54,780 nucleotides of DNA from Nemertoderma westbladi (taxonomy: Eukaryota > Xenacoelomorpha > Nemertodermatida > Nemertodermatidae), in contig JAUCBJ010005985.1 in the NCBI GenBank assembly GCA_032718475.1, positions 1 through 54,780 on the forward strand. The letters run 5' to 3'. Below, in pieces: positions 22,136 to 33,204 of the stretch (within the stretch, counting starts at the first letter, position 1; each line of letters starts with the position of its first letter). The notes under the pieces were generated by a model. It was not told the DNA's origin. It did no database searches and worked only from the letters and a program-made list of their open reading frames with translations. The translations under genes were made by a program, and so were the position numbers.

Positions 22136-24948
22136 AAGTAAGTACAAACATTTTAGTTACACATATTATTAGTACAGACACCTTAGATACACAGAGTAAA
22201 TAGAAACACCTTAATTACACATAAAGTGAGTAAAGACACCTTAGTTACATATAAAGTAAGTAAAGACACCTTTGTTACACATAAAGTAAGTAAAGACACC
22301 TTAGTTACACATAAAGTGAGTAAAGACACCTTAGTTACACATAAAGTGAGTAAAGACACCTTAATTACACGTAAAGTGAGTAAAGACACCTTCGTTACAC
22401 ATAAAGTGATTAAAGACACCTTAGTTACACATAAAGTGAGTAAAGATACCTTAGTTACACATAAAATGAGTAAAGACACCTTAGTTACACATAAAGTGAG
22501 TAAAGACACCCCTTAGTTACACATAAAGTGAGTAAAGACACCTTAGTTACACATAAAGTAAGTAAAGACACCTTAGTTACACATAAAGTGAGTAAAGACA
22601 CCTTAGTTACATATAAAGTAAGTAAAGACACCTTTGTTACACATAAAGTAAGTAAAGACACCTTAGTTACACATAAAGTGAGTAAAGACACCTTAGTTAC
22701 ACATAAAGTGAGTAAAGACACCTTAATTACACGTAAAGTGAGTAAAGACACCTTCGTTACACATAAAGTGATTAAAGACACCTTAGTTACACATAAAGTG
22801 AGTAAAGACATCTTAGTTACACATAAAGTGAGTAAAGACACCTTCGTTACACATAAAGTGATTAAAGACACCTTAGTTACACATAAAGTGAGTAAAGACA
22901 CCTTCGTTACACATAAAGTGAATAAAGACACCTTCGTTACACATAAAGTGAGTAAAGACACCTTCGTTACACATAAAGTGATTAAAGACACCTTAGTTAC
23001 ACATAAAGTGAGTAAAGACACCTTCGTTACACATAAAGTGATTAAAGACACCTTCGTTACACATAAAGTGAGTAAAGACACCTTCGTTACACATAAAGTG
23101 ATTAAAGACACCTTAGTTACACATAAAGTGAGTAAAGACACCTTAGTTACACATAAAATGAGTAAAGACACCTTAGTTACACATAAAGTGAGTAAAGACA
23201 CCTTAGTTACACATAAAGTGAGTAATGACACCTCAGTTACACGTAAAGTAATTAAAGACACCTTAGTTACACATAAAGTGAGTAAAGACACCTTAGTTAC
23301 ACATAAAGAGAGTAATGACACCTTAGTTCCACATAAAGTGAGTAATGACACCTTAGTTACACGTATAGTAAGTAAAGACACCTTAGTTACACATAAAGTG
23401 AGTAAAGACACCTTAGTTACACATAAAGTGAGTAAAGACATCTTAGTTACACGTAAAGTGAGTAAAGACACACTAGTTACACATAAAGTGAGTAAAGACA
23501 CCTTAGTTACACATAAAGTGAGTAAAGACACCCCTTAGTTACACATAAAGTGAGTAATGACACCTTAGTTACACGTATAGTAAGTAAAGACACCTTAGTT
23601 ACACATAAAGTGATTAAAGACATCTTAGTTACACATAAAGTGAGTAAAGACACCTTAGTTTCACATAAAGTGAGTACGGACACCTTAGTTTCACATAAAG
23701 TGAGTAAAGACACCCCTTAGTTACACATAAATTGAGTAATGACACCTTAGTTACACGTATAGTAAGTAAAGACACCTTAGTTACACATAAAGTGAGTAAA
23801 GACATCTTAGTTACACATAAAGTGAGTAAAGACATCTTAGTTACACATAAAGTGAGTAAAGACACCTTCGTTACACATAAAGTGATTAAAGACACCTTAC
23901 TTACACATAAAGTGAGTAAAGACACCTTCGTTACACATAAAGTGATTAAAGACAGCTTCGTTACACATAAAGTGAGTAAAGACACCTTCGTTACACATAA
24001 AGTGATTAAAGACACCTTAGTTACACATAAAGTGAGTAAAGACACCTTCGTTACACATAAAGTGATTAAAGACACCTTCGTTACACATAAAGTGAGTAAA
24101 GACACCTTCGTTACACATAAAGTGATTAAAGACACCTTAGTTACACATAAAGTGAGTAAAGACACCTTAGTTACACATAAAATGAGTAAAGACACCTTAG
24201 TTACACATAAAGTGAGTAAAGACACCTTAGTTACACATAAAGTGAGTAATGACACCTCAGTTACACGTAAAGTAAGTAAAGACACCTTAGTTACACATAA
24301 AGTGAGTAAAGACACCTTAGTTACACATAAAGAGAGTAATGACACCTTAGTTCCACATAAAGTGAGTAATGACACCTTAGTTACACGTATAGTAAGTAAA
24401 GACACCTTAGTTACACATAAAGTGAGTAAAGACACCTTAGTTACACATAAAGTGAGTAAAGACATCTTAGTTACACGTAAAGTGAGTAAAGACACATTAG
24501 TTACACATAAAGTGAGTAAAGACACCTTAGTTACACATAAAGTGAGTAAAGACACCCCTTAGTTACACATAAAGTGAGTAATGACACCTTAGTTACACGT
24601 ATAGTAAGTAAAGACACCTTAGTTACACATAAAGTGAGTAAAGACATCTTAGTTACACATAAAGTGAGTAAAGACACCTTAGTTTCACATAAAGTGAGTA
24701 CGGACACCTTAGTTTCACATAAAGTGAGTAAAGACACCCCTTAGTTACACATAAATTGAGTAATGACACCTTAGTTACACGTATAGTAAGTAAAGACACC
24801 TTAGTTACACATAAAGTGAGTAAAGACATCTTAGTTACACATAAAGTGAGTAAAGACATCTTAGTTACACATAAAGTGAGTAAAGACACCTTAGTTTCAC
24901 ATAAAGTGAGTAAAGACACCTCAGTTTCACATATAGTGAGTACGGACT
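22136..24948. repeat. 30-bp minisatellite, about 93 copies, with a higher-order repeat of about 1020 bp
   Basis: The unit is AGTAAAGACACC followed by TTAGTTACACATAAAGTG (30 bp). Variants (TTCGTTAC, GTGATTAAAG, ACATCTTAG, CACGTAAAG) recur in the same order. A two-base insertion giving GACACCCCTTAG sits at 22505, 23527, 23709, 24551 and 24733, so 23527-24551 and 23709-24733 are both 1024 bp apart: a 34-unit higher-order repeat. Because 30 is divisible by three, both strands stay open (VSKDTLVTHK on plus, SLLTLCVTKV on minus). Each two-base insertion produces a TAG on the plus strand, which argues against coding. Confidence 0.97.
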
Positions 24949-24961
24949 TGGACTACTTAAG

Positions 24962-25499
24962 GTGTTGGTAATAAATTGTTATTTGATAACACTGGAATCT
25001 GGTGTAACACATTCCGGTGCCAACTTGTCAGGTCACTGTCCTATATACTTAAAGTTAAATATTAGTGTAACTAATCTGCATGCTGGTATTACTACTGATT
25101 TCAATAGTAGCTGTAATAAAAGTAATGTTAATTTTAAACGTGCTACTTGTGAGCAGCAGCGTGAGTTTGGTATAAAACTAACTGGTGCTTTAAATGATAT
25201 AGAACCTTTACCTGGTGTAGCATTGTGTGATAATATTTTTTGCACCGATCCTAGCCATAGACTGGATATCGAAAAATACACACTGGAAATTCTTGAAGCG
25301 ATTGACGGGTGCTCCAGTTATTGCCTTGGCAATGGTAAACAAACCGGGGAGTCAAATGTACCAGCTAAACTTAGGTTTTGGATTAACCGGAACGACGTTT
25401 TACGTGGCGTATTCATAATTACAGGATTAATAAAGGCAAGGAAGGGTCTTTCACCACGTGGATATATAAAAAATGAAGTTAATATTTACCGTATGGCCA
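24962..25499 (+). mobile_element. Fragment of an older non-LTR retrotransposon (endonuclease end and linker)
   Basis: The translation shows SGANLSGHCPIYLKL, resembling the SDH-containing C-terminus of an APE endonuclease (SDH changed to SGH). Then come CEQQREFG and LPGVALCDNIFCTDPSHRLD, and GNGKQTGES, the linker seen in LINE ORF2 proteins before the RT. Homology fades after about 25340, with a probable frameshift. The matching C-terminus lies at 28050-28790, beyond the inserted elements. Confidence 0.7.
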
Positions 25500-25665
25500 T
25501 TTCACCCTCGCGGGCGTCTTCAGCGGTATATTCAATTAAAATAGCGTTAAAATATAATTAAATTTATAATTTAGTTCACAATTTAAAAGTTTAGGGTACC
25601 GTGTGTACGGTATGTTGCACCTTTACCCATATAGTATACCGCTGAAGACGCCCGCGAGGGTGAAA
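25500..25665. repeat. Perfect 31-bp inverted repeat around a 104-bp AT-rich spacer
   Basis: The left arm 25500-25530 (TTTCACCCTCGCGGGCGTCT then TCAGCGGTATA) is exactly reverse-complemented at 25635-25665. The spacer is AT-rich and noncoding. It looks like a MITE or foldback, though the arms are unusually GC-rich. Confidence 0.85.
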
Positions 25666-25750
25666 ACTGTAACCAATCCTGTTGTGTCCCCTTGTGTGCA
25701 GTGGAATATTTCGCCTTCTGACTCGTTCACTCTATCAAACGGGGTTAGAT

Positions 25751-25850
25751 AAGGTTCCGTGGCCAGCCCGATTTTGTTCTGTGTACTACTACCGGTAGAC
25801 AAGGTTCCGTGGCCAGCCCGATTTTGTTTTTGTTCTGTGTACTACTACTA
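25751..25850 (+). repeat. Tandem duplication, two units of about 50 bp
   Basis: AAGGTTCCGTGGCCAGCCCG starts at 25751 and again at 25801, followed in both by ATTTTGTT and CTGTGTACTACTAC. The second unit carries a small internal TTTTTG insertion. Confidence 0.85.
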
Positions 25851-25859
25851 CTATACTGC

Positions 25860-28045
25860 CGCGGCATGACTGGTCCTCTCTGTTGCAACAGCCAAGTATG
25901 AGATCCAGCTTCACACTACAGCTGAGCAACAGGTATGAGGCTCTTGCCTCTGAGGCGGCAGATCACTGTGAGGGCTATACTGCCTTCACAGAGGCAGTTA
26001 AGTTAGCAGCTGCAGAAACAGTTCCTGTATACCCTCGAAACAGGAAACGGGCCCCCTGGACTGACAACAAAATTCAGAAGTGCCGAAATGACCTCTACAA
26101 GGCGCAGAAAGAGTCCCGACTCAAACAGACTACAGCGCCCAAGAATGCAGTTAAGGCTGCATCTAGGTCCCTGAACAGGCAGTACTCTGTTAATTTACAG
26201 GAGCTAATAAACCAACAGGTTGATGCCATCAATGATGCTGACGACAGCCGGCAATCATCCCAGGCATGGAGATCGATCAACTTGCTTGCTGGTCGAAAAA
26301 GCCAACCAACCACCAAGGTTAAGGCTGAATCACCAGCCGATCGTCTCAATGGTTGGAAGGCCCACTTTGAAAAGCTCCTCAATAATGACAGGGTATTGCC
26401 TGATAACTTTATAGAAGTAAAAGTGTCTGAGTCTGTACTCCCAGATATTCCCATTGGTGATATTTCCTTTGCAGAAGTGAAGGCTGCTGCAAAGAGCATT
26501 AAGACCAATAGTGCCAGTGGAGTAGATGGTGTTCCCCCCTGAGGTCTTTAAAATACCTGAGTGTTTAGAGCTCATCTATCCCATCATAGTAGACATGTAC
26601 CGTACAACAAGAGTCCCTCAAGAAATGAAAACAAATAAGTTGGTGCCAGTTCCCAAGAAGGGCAACCTAACACTCTATGGTTCTTTTCGGGGAATCTCAT
26701 TGATCACGATTGCTGCAAAGCTATACAATAGAATTCTATTAAATCGCATCAGGGATCCCATTGAGAGACTGCTCCGTGGAAATCAGAATGGGTTCAGTAA
26801 AGGTCGTGGGACCATGGAGCCCATTTTGGCACTTAGAAGGATAATTGAAGAGTTATCAAAAAAGAAAGACAGGCATCTGGCTGTTATCTTTGTTGACTTC
26901 TTCAAGGCCTTTGATTCAGTCTCTCGCTCACGTATGTTCAGCATACTTTCATTATATGGGATTCCTGATGAAATTATTGCAGCAATCAGATCAGTATACG
27001 ATGGTTCGATAACATTTGTGTCTACTGTTGACGGTGACACAGAGCCATTTGAAGTGTTATGGGGCGTCCTCCAGGGAGACACACTTACACCATTCTTGTT
27101 CATAATTGTTGTTGACTATGTTCTACGCATGTCCTTAGATCATCATAATGATGATGGGGTGATGATAACTCCACCTACTGGCTCCAGAAGTCGAGGAAAT
27201 CCTGCCAAGTACCTAACTGATCTAGACTTTGGTGATGACTTAGGAGTACTCTCAGAATCACTAGAGGGAGCCCAACGGCTGCTCAGCTCATTAGAACATG
27301 CTGCTTCTAGTGTTGGTCTTTTTATTAACTCCAGAAAGACCAAAATTTTGACAGTTAACTTTGAAAGTCCTCAACAAGTCTCTGATCGGAGGGGCATAAG
27401 CTCAAAAGATGGTATGCTTGAGCATGTGGACGACTTCTGTTACCTGGGATCATGGATCCGGAAGTCAGGTGAGGACCTTCGAATACGTAAGGGAAAGGCA
27501 TGGGCAGCCTTGAATAGGCTTTCCAGGATTTGGAAGTCACCGAGAATTAATCGGAAACTTAAGGTCCGGTTATTTAGAGCAGCAGTAGTTCCAGTACTCC
27601 TCTATGGGAGTCCATGCTGGGCTCTAACTGCTGAGGACACCAAATCTCTGGATGCCACATTCACAAGAATGCTACGCCGGGTTCATTGTGTCAAGTTCAA
27701 TGCACACATCTCCAACCAGACACTATATAACATTGGAGGTGTCTCATTGGTTCCCCCAAGCTTGACACTAGAACAAAATCGCCTCCGCTTTTCAGGACAT
27801 TGCTTTCGCCATGAGGACCAGCCAGTGTATAATCTTGAACTTTGGCAGATTCATGGAGTGAATAAGCATGGTGGACAGCCCATGACTTTCTTGAGACGCA
27901 TCTTAAAGGACACTGGCCTTGAAGATGCGGATGATCTAGCAAATGTCATGGGTGATAGGGAGTTGTGGCGGTGCAATTTTGTCGATAAGCCGGCACAGCA
28001 TTCTTAAAAATGCAGCTGCAATGGAGCATGCCGATCCTAGTAGTA
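25860..28045 (+). mobile_element. Non-LTR retrotransposon, copy 1: RT ORF broken by a +1 frameshift, 5'-truncated
   Basis: Two overlapping frames, 25883-26542 and 26526-28007, read as one RT protein. A run of six C at 26535-26540, where five would keep frame, causes the break. Domains in order: linker (RKRAPWTDNKIQ), RT start (SASGVDGVPPEVFK), FRGISLIT, RNQ/NQNGF, the palm motif FVDFFKAFDS, LQGDTLTPFLF, the catalytic motif changed to FGDD (the sister copy has FADD), DDFCYLGSWIRKSG, the thumb, and a C-terminal RLRFSGHCFR block. The 3' end is AATGCAGCTGCAATG, CAT-GCCGATCC then TAG repeats. No endonuclease is present upstream, so it is 5'-truncated. An RTE-like clade is likely from the short trinucleotide tail; not certain. 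Confidence 0.9.
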
Positions 28046-28049
28046 GTAG

Positions 28050-28790
28050 TAGACAATTTGATAAAAAAAGTTACGATCTTCGAAAGTAGGGTGCCGGAAA
28101 GGAAAGGTTTACTTAGGGACTTCAGTACATATCGGTATCTCTTTGTAAAGATTTTGCAAAGGAACACAACCTCGTATTTAGCACGAACGCCGATCCCGAT
28201 AAATCGAAATCTAAATGTATACGTTTCGACTCCATATGGTCGGAGCCTCATATTCACATCGGTTTAAATGGGGTTAATCTTCCGTGGGTGAAGCAGGCGC
28301 TGCATCTTGGGAATGTAATGGATTATAAGAATTCAATGGAACCCGATACTTTACGCAAACGCGGTCAATTCATAGGAAAAATAAATGCATTACGACAAGA
28401 ATTGGATTTCGCGGATCCGTATCAATTGTGTAACATACAACGAATTTATGCCACATGTTTTTATGGTAGTAGTCTTTGGGACCTTTTTTCTCCACAATGT
28501 ACACGTGTTTATAGTGCTTGGAATATCAATGTTAGGATTATTTTTGGCTTACCCCGTACAACACACAGATATATCGTAGAAAATATTGTACAGTTCAATC
28601 ACCCATGTATAATGATTCAATCTAGGTTTGTTTCGTTTGCTCAAAGTTTATTGATGACCTCTTTAAAACCATCTATATTCGTTTTTTGGCAGAATTATTT
28701 TTATGTGATTGTATATCTCGTGCCGGGTGTAATTTTAGGACAATTGGCAATTTATGTAATCAACACAATTTAAGATTATTAAAACATAAT
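28050..28790 (+). mobile_element. C-terminal fragment of the older LINE split by copy 1
   Basis: The frame 28288-28773 shows KRGQFIGKINALRQEL, IYATCFYGSSLWDLF, VYSAWNINVRIIFGLPRTTH and HPCIMIQSRFVSF, typical of the region after the RT in LINE ORF2 proteins of marine invertebrates. The catalytic RT core of this element is missing. Upstream text (28070-28270) is open only in pieces. Confidence 0.75.
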
Positions 28791-30010
28791 CGCGTTAAGA
28801 TATTGAAGTATGTAATGCAGTGACGGTGCTAACAATTATAAAGTGTGCATTTGTAGGGAACTTTTGTATTGCCGGCTGAGCACTTTAGAAGTGCCGGGGT
28901 TTTCTCCAGAAGAATTAGATTGCATGTTATCGTTTATGTTTATAAGCTGATCATTTCTACTTAGTTACTATAGTTACCAATACCTATTTTTCAATTTGCT
29001 GTTTGGCTACATAATCTATATTTATATTTTGTAATATATAGTAGTATATTTGTGCTTGCTGTACTCTAGGTATATCACATATGTGTATATCTCTATGTAC
29101 GATATTAAATTAAATAAAATAAATAAGTCACCCCGGCTATTTATGTAAAACTTCCTCGATGCGCTCGCTGCTCCATACATGAATACATTCGGGTGATAAA
29201 TATCATTGAAACCAAATACTTTTCACACAATGATGTAAATTATTTTTAATTAAAACCCGATTACTTAATAAATAACATATACAGTATAATTACAGCTAGG
29301 CCTACACAACTGGTGATTCAGTTATCAACACAAAATCCCGTTACCGATATCATATTTATAATCACTTCCATCATCTTTTATTCCATTTATGGTTTCTTTT
29401 TCTTATTCTTTTCGTTACTCCCAGATTCTGACGACGTTGTTTTAATGTTAGTTGTTGTAGTTACCGGTGTGTTTTCTGATATCTGTTAAAATGTCATTAT
29501 AAAATTACTGTTTTTCATAAAAATTAATTTTAGTACTGTAATATTCAGTAGGCCACCTATGTTGGCTCATATATATTGGATCATAAATTAAGTGCATGAT
29601 GGTCTATTTTTTTTTATATTTTATCGATTAAAAAAATTTTAATAATTTTTAAATATTTTCAAAACGTTCAAATTTTGAAAGTTTTTTTATTTTACTAGTT
29701 AAGTGGTGTCTCATGAAAATAAAATAGTAGGTCAAGGGAGTCTTCATTTAAAAAACCGCGTAACTTAAACTATGCCTATTTCTGTAGGTAGGCATTAAAT
29801 AAAGATAACAAGTTTATGATAGGCCTAAGATACTGTACATGTACATGTAATTCCATATTAAACATCCTCTGAGATATTTTTAATTGTTTTTGTTTTCAAT
29901 AGTTGAATAGCTTTGCGAAGATACAAAAACATGCAATATTCAAACGCCCATATTTCAGCTATTTTCAACGAAAATTGAGATTTGTTTATTTGTTTTAACA
30001 TCCATAAGAA
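28791..30010. other. AT-rich noncoding DNA, no gene seen
   Basis: I found no exon, RNA gene or clear repeat beyond A/T-rich stretches. CTCGATGCGCTCGCTGCTCC (29155 on) resembles CTCGCTGCGCTCGCTCGG at 41342. Confidence 0.55.
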
Positions 30011-30014
30011 TGTA

Positions 30015-30309
30015 TAAATTATTAAGTTGGCGCCTAATTTAAACAACAGGACTTAGGATGATCCAACTCTATAGCAAATGAAGCGGAAAAATTAAATTCA
30101 CCACCAGCGGGGATCGAACCCGCGTCTCCCGATAAACGTTCAGGGATGCTAACCACTACACCACGGAGGCTCCTGCATCTTTCCGATTGATTTGCTATAG
30201 GTGGTAAGCTACCTTACGGTTGCGAGATTGTATAAATCATTAAGTAATTTAAACTGGACTTAGGATGATACAACTCTATAGCAAATGAAGCGGAAAAAAT
30301 GAATTCGAC
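30015..30309 (-). mobile_element. tRNA-derived SINE between direct repeats and inside a hairpin
   Basis: On the minus strand (about 30172-30103) is a tRNA-like unit with a perfect A box (TGGTGTAGTGG), a perfect B box (GGTTCGATCCC) and a perfect T arm (GCGGG-TTCGATC-CCCGC). The anticodon arm is too long and the acceptor stem is imperfect, so it is not a normal tRNA. It lies between two copies of an about 75-bp direct repeat: AGGATGATCCAACTCTATAG (from 30055) and AGGATGATACAACTCTATAG (from 30263). TATAGCAAATGAAGCGGAAA (30072) is also the near reverse complement of TTTCCGATTGATTTGCTATA (30180). Confidence 0.7.
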
Positions 30310-30324
30310 TTTTAGATTTTGTTG

Positions 30325-30400
30325 GTTTAACCATGGAATACTAAATATACAGTATTTAGTATTCCTATATTTATGTATATTTAGTAATCCATGGTTTAAC
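30325..30400. repeat. Hairpin, 26-bp arms
   Basis: GGTTTAACCATGGAATACTA (30325 on) pairs with TAGTAATCCATGGTTTAAC (ending 30400). An inner palindrome TACTAAATA-TACAG-TATTTAGTA lies at 30339-30361. Confidence 0.75.
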
Positions 30401-30480
30401 TTATGATGAGGGTATAATTTTCTTTCGGTTCATAAATTTAGCGATAAACATTTAGTGTAAAATAAACGACCTATCGCATC

Positions 30481-30669
30481 ATGGATCAGGTTAAACATAC
30501 AGAGAAATATAACTTCGAATACAAACCCATAAAATCGGCACATAAATATATGGAACTTACCGATGGATTACCAAGCGCAGAACCAACCAAATCGTTCAGC
30601 CCCTGGCCATTGGTAGACGCCAGTTCAGTGGTTAGGATCAGCGATATCGCCAACATTGTCGATGTGTAA
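30481..30669 (+). CDS. Unrecognised small ORF, 62 codons
   Basis: It opens with ATG after a TA-rich leader and encodes a mixed, non-repetitive peptide (MDQVKHTEKYNFEY to SDIANIVDV). I recognise no domain, signal peptide or membrane segment. It has no clear splice partner, and the opposite strand is also open. It may be chance or a first exon. Confidence 0.15.
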   Translation: MDQVKHTEKYNFEYKPIKSAHKYMELTDGLPSAEPTKSFSPWPLVDASSVVRISDIANIVDV

Positions 30670-30867
30670 CTCAGATTCATTTCGTCGCAGGTATTTATTA
30701 ACTTGGGTAAAATAAAAATCGTAGGTCATAAACTGTATACTGTATATCGTGTATATCGTGTGTATGTTTCTGTTTGAAACTTTGATTTTTATTTCAGTAC
30801 GTTCTGTTTGATTTACTGGTAATTTTATAAAGAGCGTTGATGGCGCAAGAAAATTTAAGAAATTAAC

Positions 30868-30932
30868 AAGTTGTGTTGGAAATAACGGAGGATTCATTGT
30901 TAAATTTGTTGGAAATAACGGAGGATTCATAA
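30868..30932 (+). repeat. Short direct repeat, two units of 32 bp
   Basis: GTTGGAAATAACGGAGGATT followed by CAT occurs twice in a row (about 30876 and 30908). The rest of 30670-31420 is AT-rich with no gene seen. Confidence 0.8.
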
Positions 30933-31421
30933 CTTGTTCTACATTAATAGCATCAGGCCGAGTTGTTTTTGAGCTATTCTAATTATATATATATATCTTG
31001 TATATATAAATTTCTATAGATTTCTAATTAATATTATAGAAATTTTTCTTGAAAATTTGCTATAGAAAAACTTTCTAGAATATAAGATTGTACTTATATT
31101 TTTAATTTATTTAATTTATAAATAATTGGTTTTCTAGACTTGAAAAAGATATACATATTTTATTGAAAGCTAGTGATAAAGTGATATATGAATTTTTTCA
31201 GAGGTCGATCTAGGTTTATTTAAAATAGTATTTCAAATTAATATTATAATTACTATTTTATGCTTACAAATATATCTTGTATATATATACTGGTATATGT
31301 ATCGACCGACACACGTAGAACCAACGTAACAATATTTATTATAATTATGTTTTATAACTTTAAAGTTTAGATACAAGTATAACTATTTTTTCAGTGCGAT
31401 GTGTCGACCATTTTTGTATTT

Positions 31422-33092
31422 CAGTCCAAATCAAAAACAGAATGGCCACCCCATCGGATCCGAATTGAACAGGTCCAAATCACAAACAGAATGGCCACCC
31501 CATCGGTTCCGAATTGAACAGGTCCAAATCACAAACAGAATGGCCACCCCATCGGATCCGAATTGAACAGGTCCAAATCACAAACAGAATGGCCACCCCA
31601 TCGGATCCGAATTGAACAGGTCCAAATCACAAACAGAATGGCCACCCCATCGGATCCGAATTGAACAGGTCCAAATCACAAACAGAATGGCCACCCCATC
31701 GGATCCGAATTGAACAGGTCCAAATCACAAACAGAATGGCCACCCCATCGGATCCGAATTGAACAGGTCCAAATCACAAACAGAATGGCCACCCCATCGG
31801 ATCCGAATTGAACAGGTCCAAATCACAAACAGAATGGCCACCCCATCGGATCCGAATTGAACAGGTCCAAATCACAAACAGAATGGCCACCCCATCGGAT
31901 CCGAATTGAACAGGTCCAAGTCACAAACAGAATGGCCACCCCATCGGATCCGAATTGAACAGGTCCAAATCACACACAGAATGGCCACCCCATCGGATCC
32001 GAATTGAACAGGTCCAAATCACAAACAGAATGGCCACCCCATCGGATCCGAATTGAACAGGTCCAAATCACAAACAGAATGGCCACCCCATCGGTTCCGA
32101 ATTGAACAGGTCCAAATCACAAACAGAATGGCCACCCCATCGGATCCGAATTGAACAGGTCCAAATCACAAACAGAATGGCCACCCCATCGGATCCGAAT
32201 TTAACAGGTCCAAATCACAAACAGAATGGCCACCCCATCGGATCCGAATTGAACAGGTCCAAATCACAAACAGAATGGCCACCCCATCGGATCCGAATTG
32301 AACAGGTCCAAATCACAAACAGAATGGCCACCCCATCGGATCCGAATTGAACAGGTCCAAATCACAAACAGAATGGCCACCCCATCGGTTCCGAATTGAA
32401 CAGGTCCAAATCACAAACAGAATGGCCACCCCATCGGATCCGAATTGAACAGGTCCAAATCACAAACAGAATGGCCACCCCATCGGATCCGAATTGAACA
32501 GGTCCAAATCACAAACAGAATGGCCACCCCATCGGATCCGAATTGAACAGGTCCAAATCACAAACAGAATGGCCACCCCATCGGATCCGAATTGAACAGG
32601 TCCAAATCACAAACAGAATGGCCACCCCATCGGATCCGAATTGAACAGGTCCAAATCACAAACAGAATGGCCACCCCATCGGATCCGAATTGAACAGGTC
32701 CAAATCACAAACAGAATGGCCACCCCATCGGATCCGAATTGAACAGGTCCAAATCACAAACAGAATGGCCACCCCATGGGATCCGAATTGAACAGGTCCA
32801 AATCACAAACAGAATGGCCACCCCATCGGATCCGAATTGAACAGGTCCAAATCACAAACAGAATGGCCACCCCATCGGATCCGAATTGAACAGGTCCAAA
32901 TCACAAACAGAATGGCCACCCCATCGGTTCCGAATTGAACAGGTCCAAATCACAAACAGAATGGCCACCCCATCGGTTCCGAATTGAACAGGTCCAAATC
33001 ACAAACAGAATGGCCACCCCATCGGATCCGAATTGAACAGGTCCAAATCACAAACAGAATGGCCACCCCATCGGTTCCGAATTGAACAGGTC
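31422..33092 (+). repeat. 49-bp minisatellite, 34 copies, highly uniform
   Basis: The unit reads CAGGTCCAAATCACAAACAG, AATGGCCACCCCATCGG, ATCCGAATTGAA. Variant GGTTCC for GGATCC occurs at 31505, 32093, 32387, 32926, 32975 and 33073; all spacings are exact multiples of 49, so there are no net indels across 1.67 kb. Only a few other substitutions are visible. The open frames it creates cycle through three frames and are not genes. Confidence 0.98.
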
Positions 33093-33204
33093 GCATCCAA
33101 CAACTTCAAACAGTAAATCGTTTCGCTCGGAAAATGAAAATCTCTCAGAATAGCAAAAGTCTACTGCAGTAGTAATGTGGCAGAGAAAAATGCTAAATCT
33201 AGTT

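Noticed and set aside
22136-24948. CRISPR-like regular array
   Set aside because: There are no unique spacers between repeats, the units are contiguous and the DNA is eukaryotic. It is a minisatellite.
22226-24971. Long open frames on both strands across the 30-bp array (VSKDTLVTHK and SLLTLCVTKV repeats)
   Set aside because: They follow only from a stop-free 30-bp unit. The plus frames end at each two-base insertion, both strands are open at once, and there is no signal peptide, start context or flanking exon.
30103-30172. Functional tRNA gene on the minus strand
   Set aside because: The boxes and T arm are good, but the anticodon arm is too long and the acceptor stem mismatches. A SINE or pseudogene fits better. 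The tRNA-like units at 11265, 13760, 15485 and 43537 were rejected as tRNAs for similar reasons.
32102-32350. Open frame in the 49-bp minisatellite
   Set aside because: The 49-bp unit shifts frame each time, so the apparent protein is the same text in three frames. There is no gene context.
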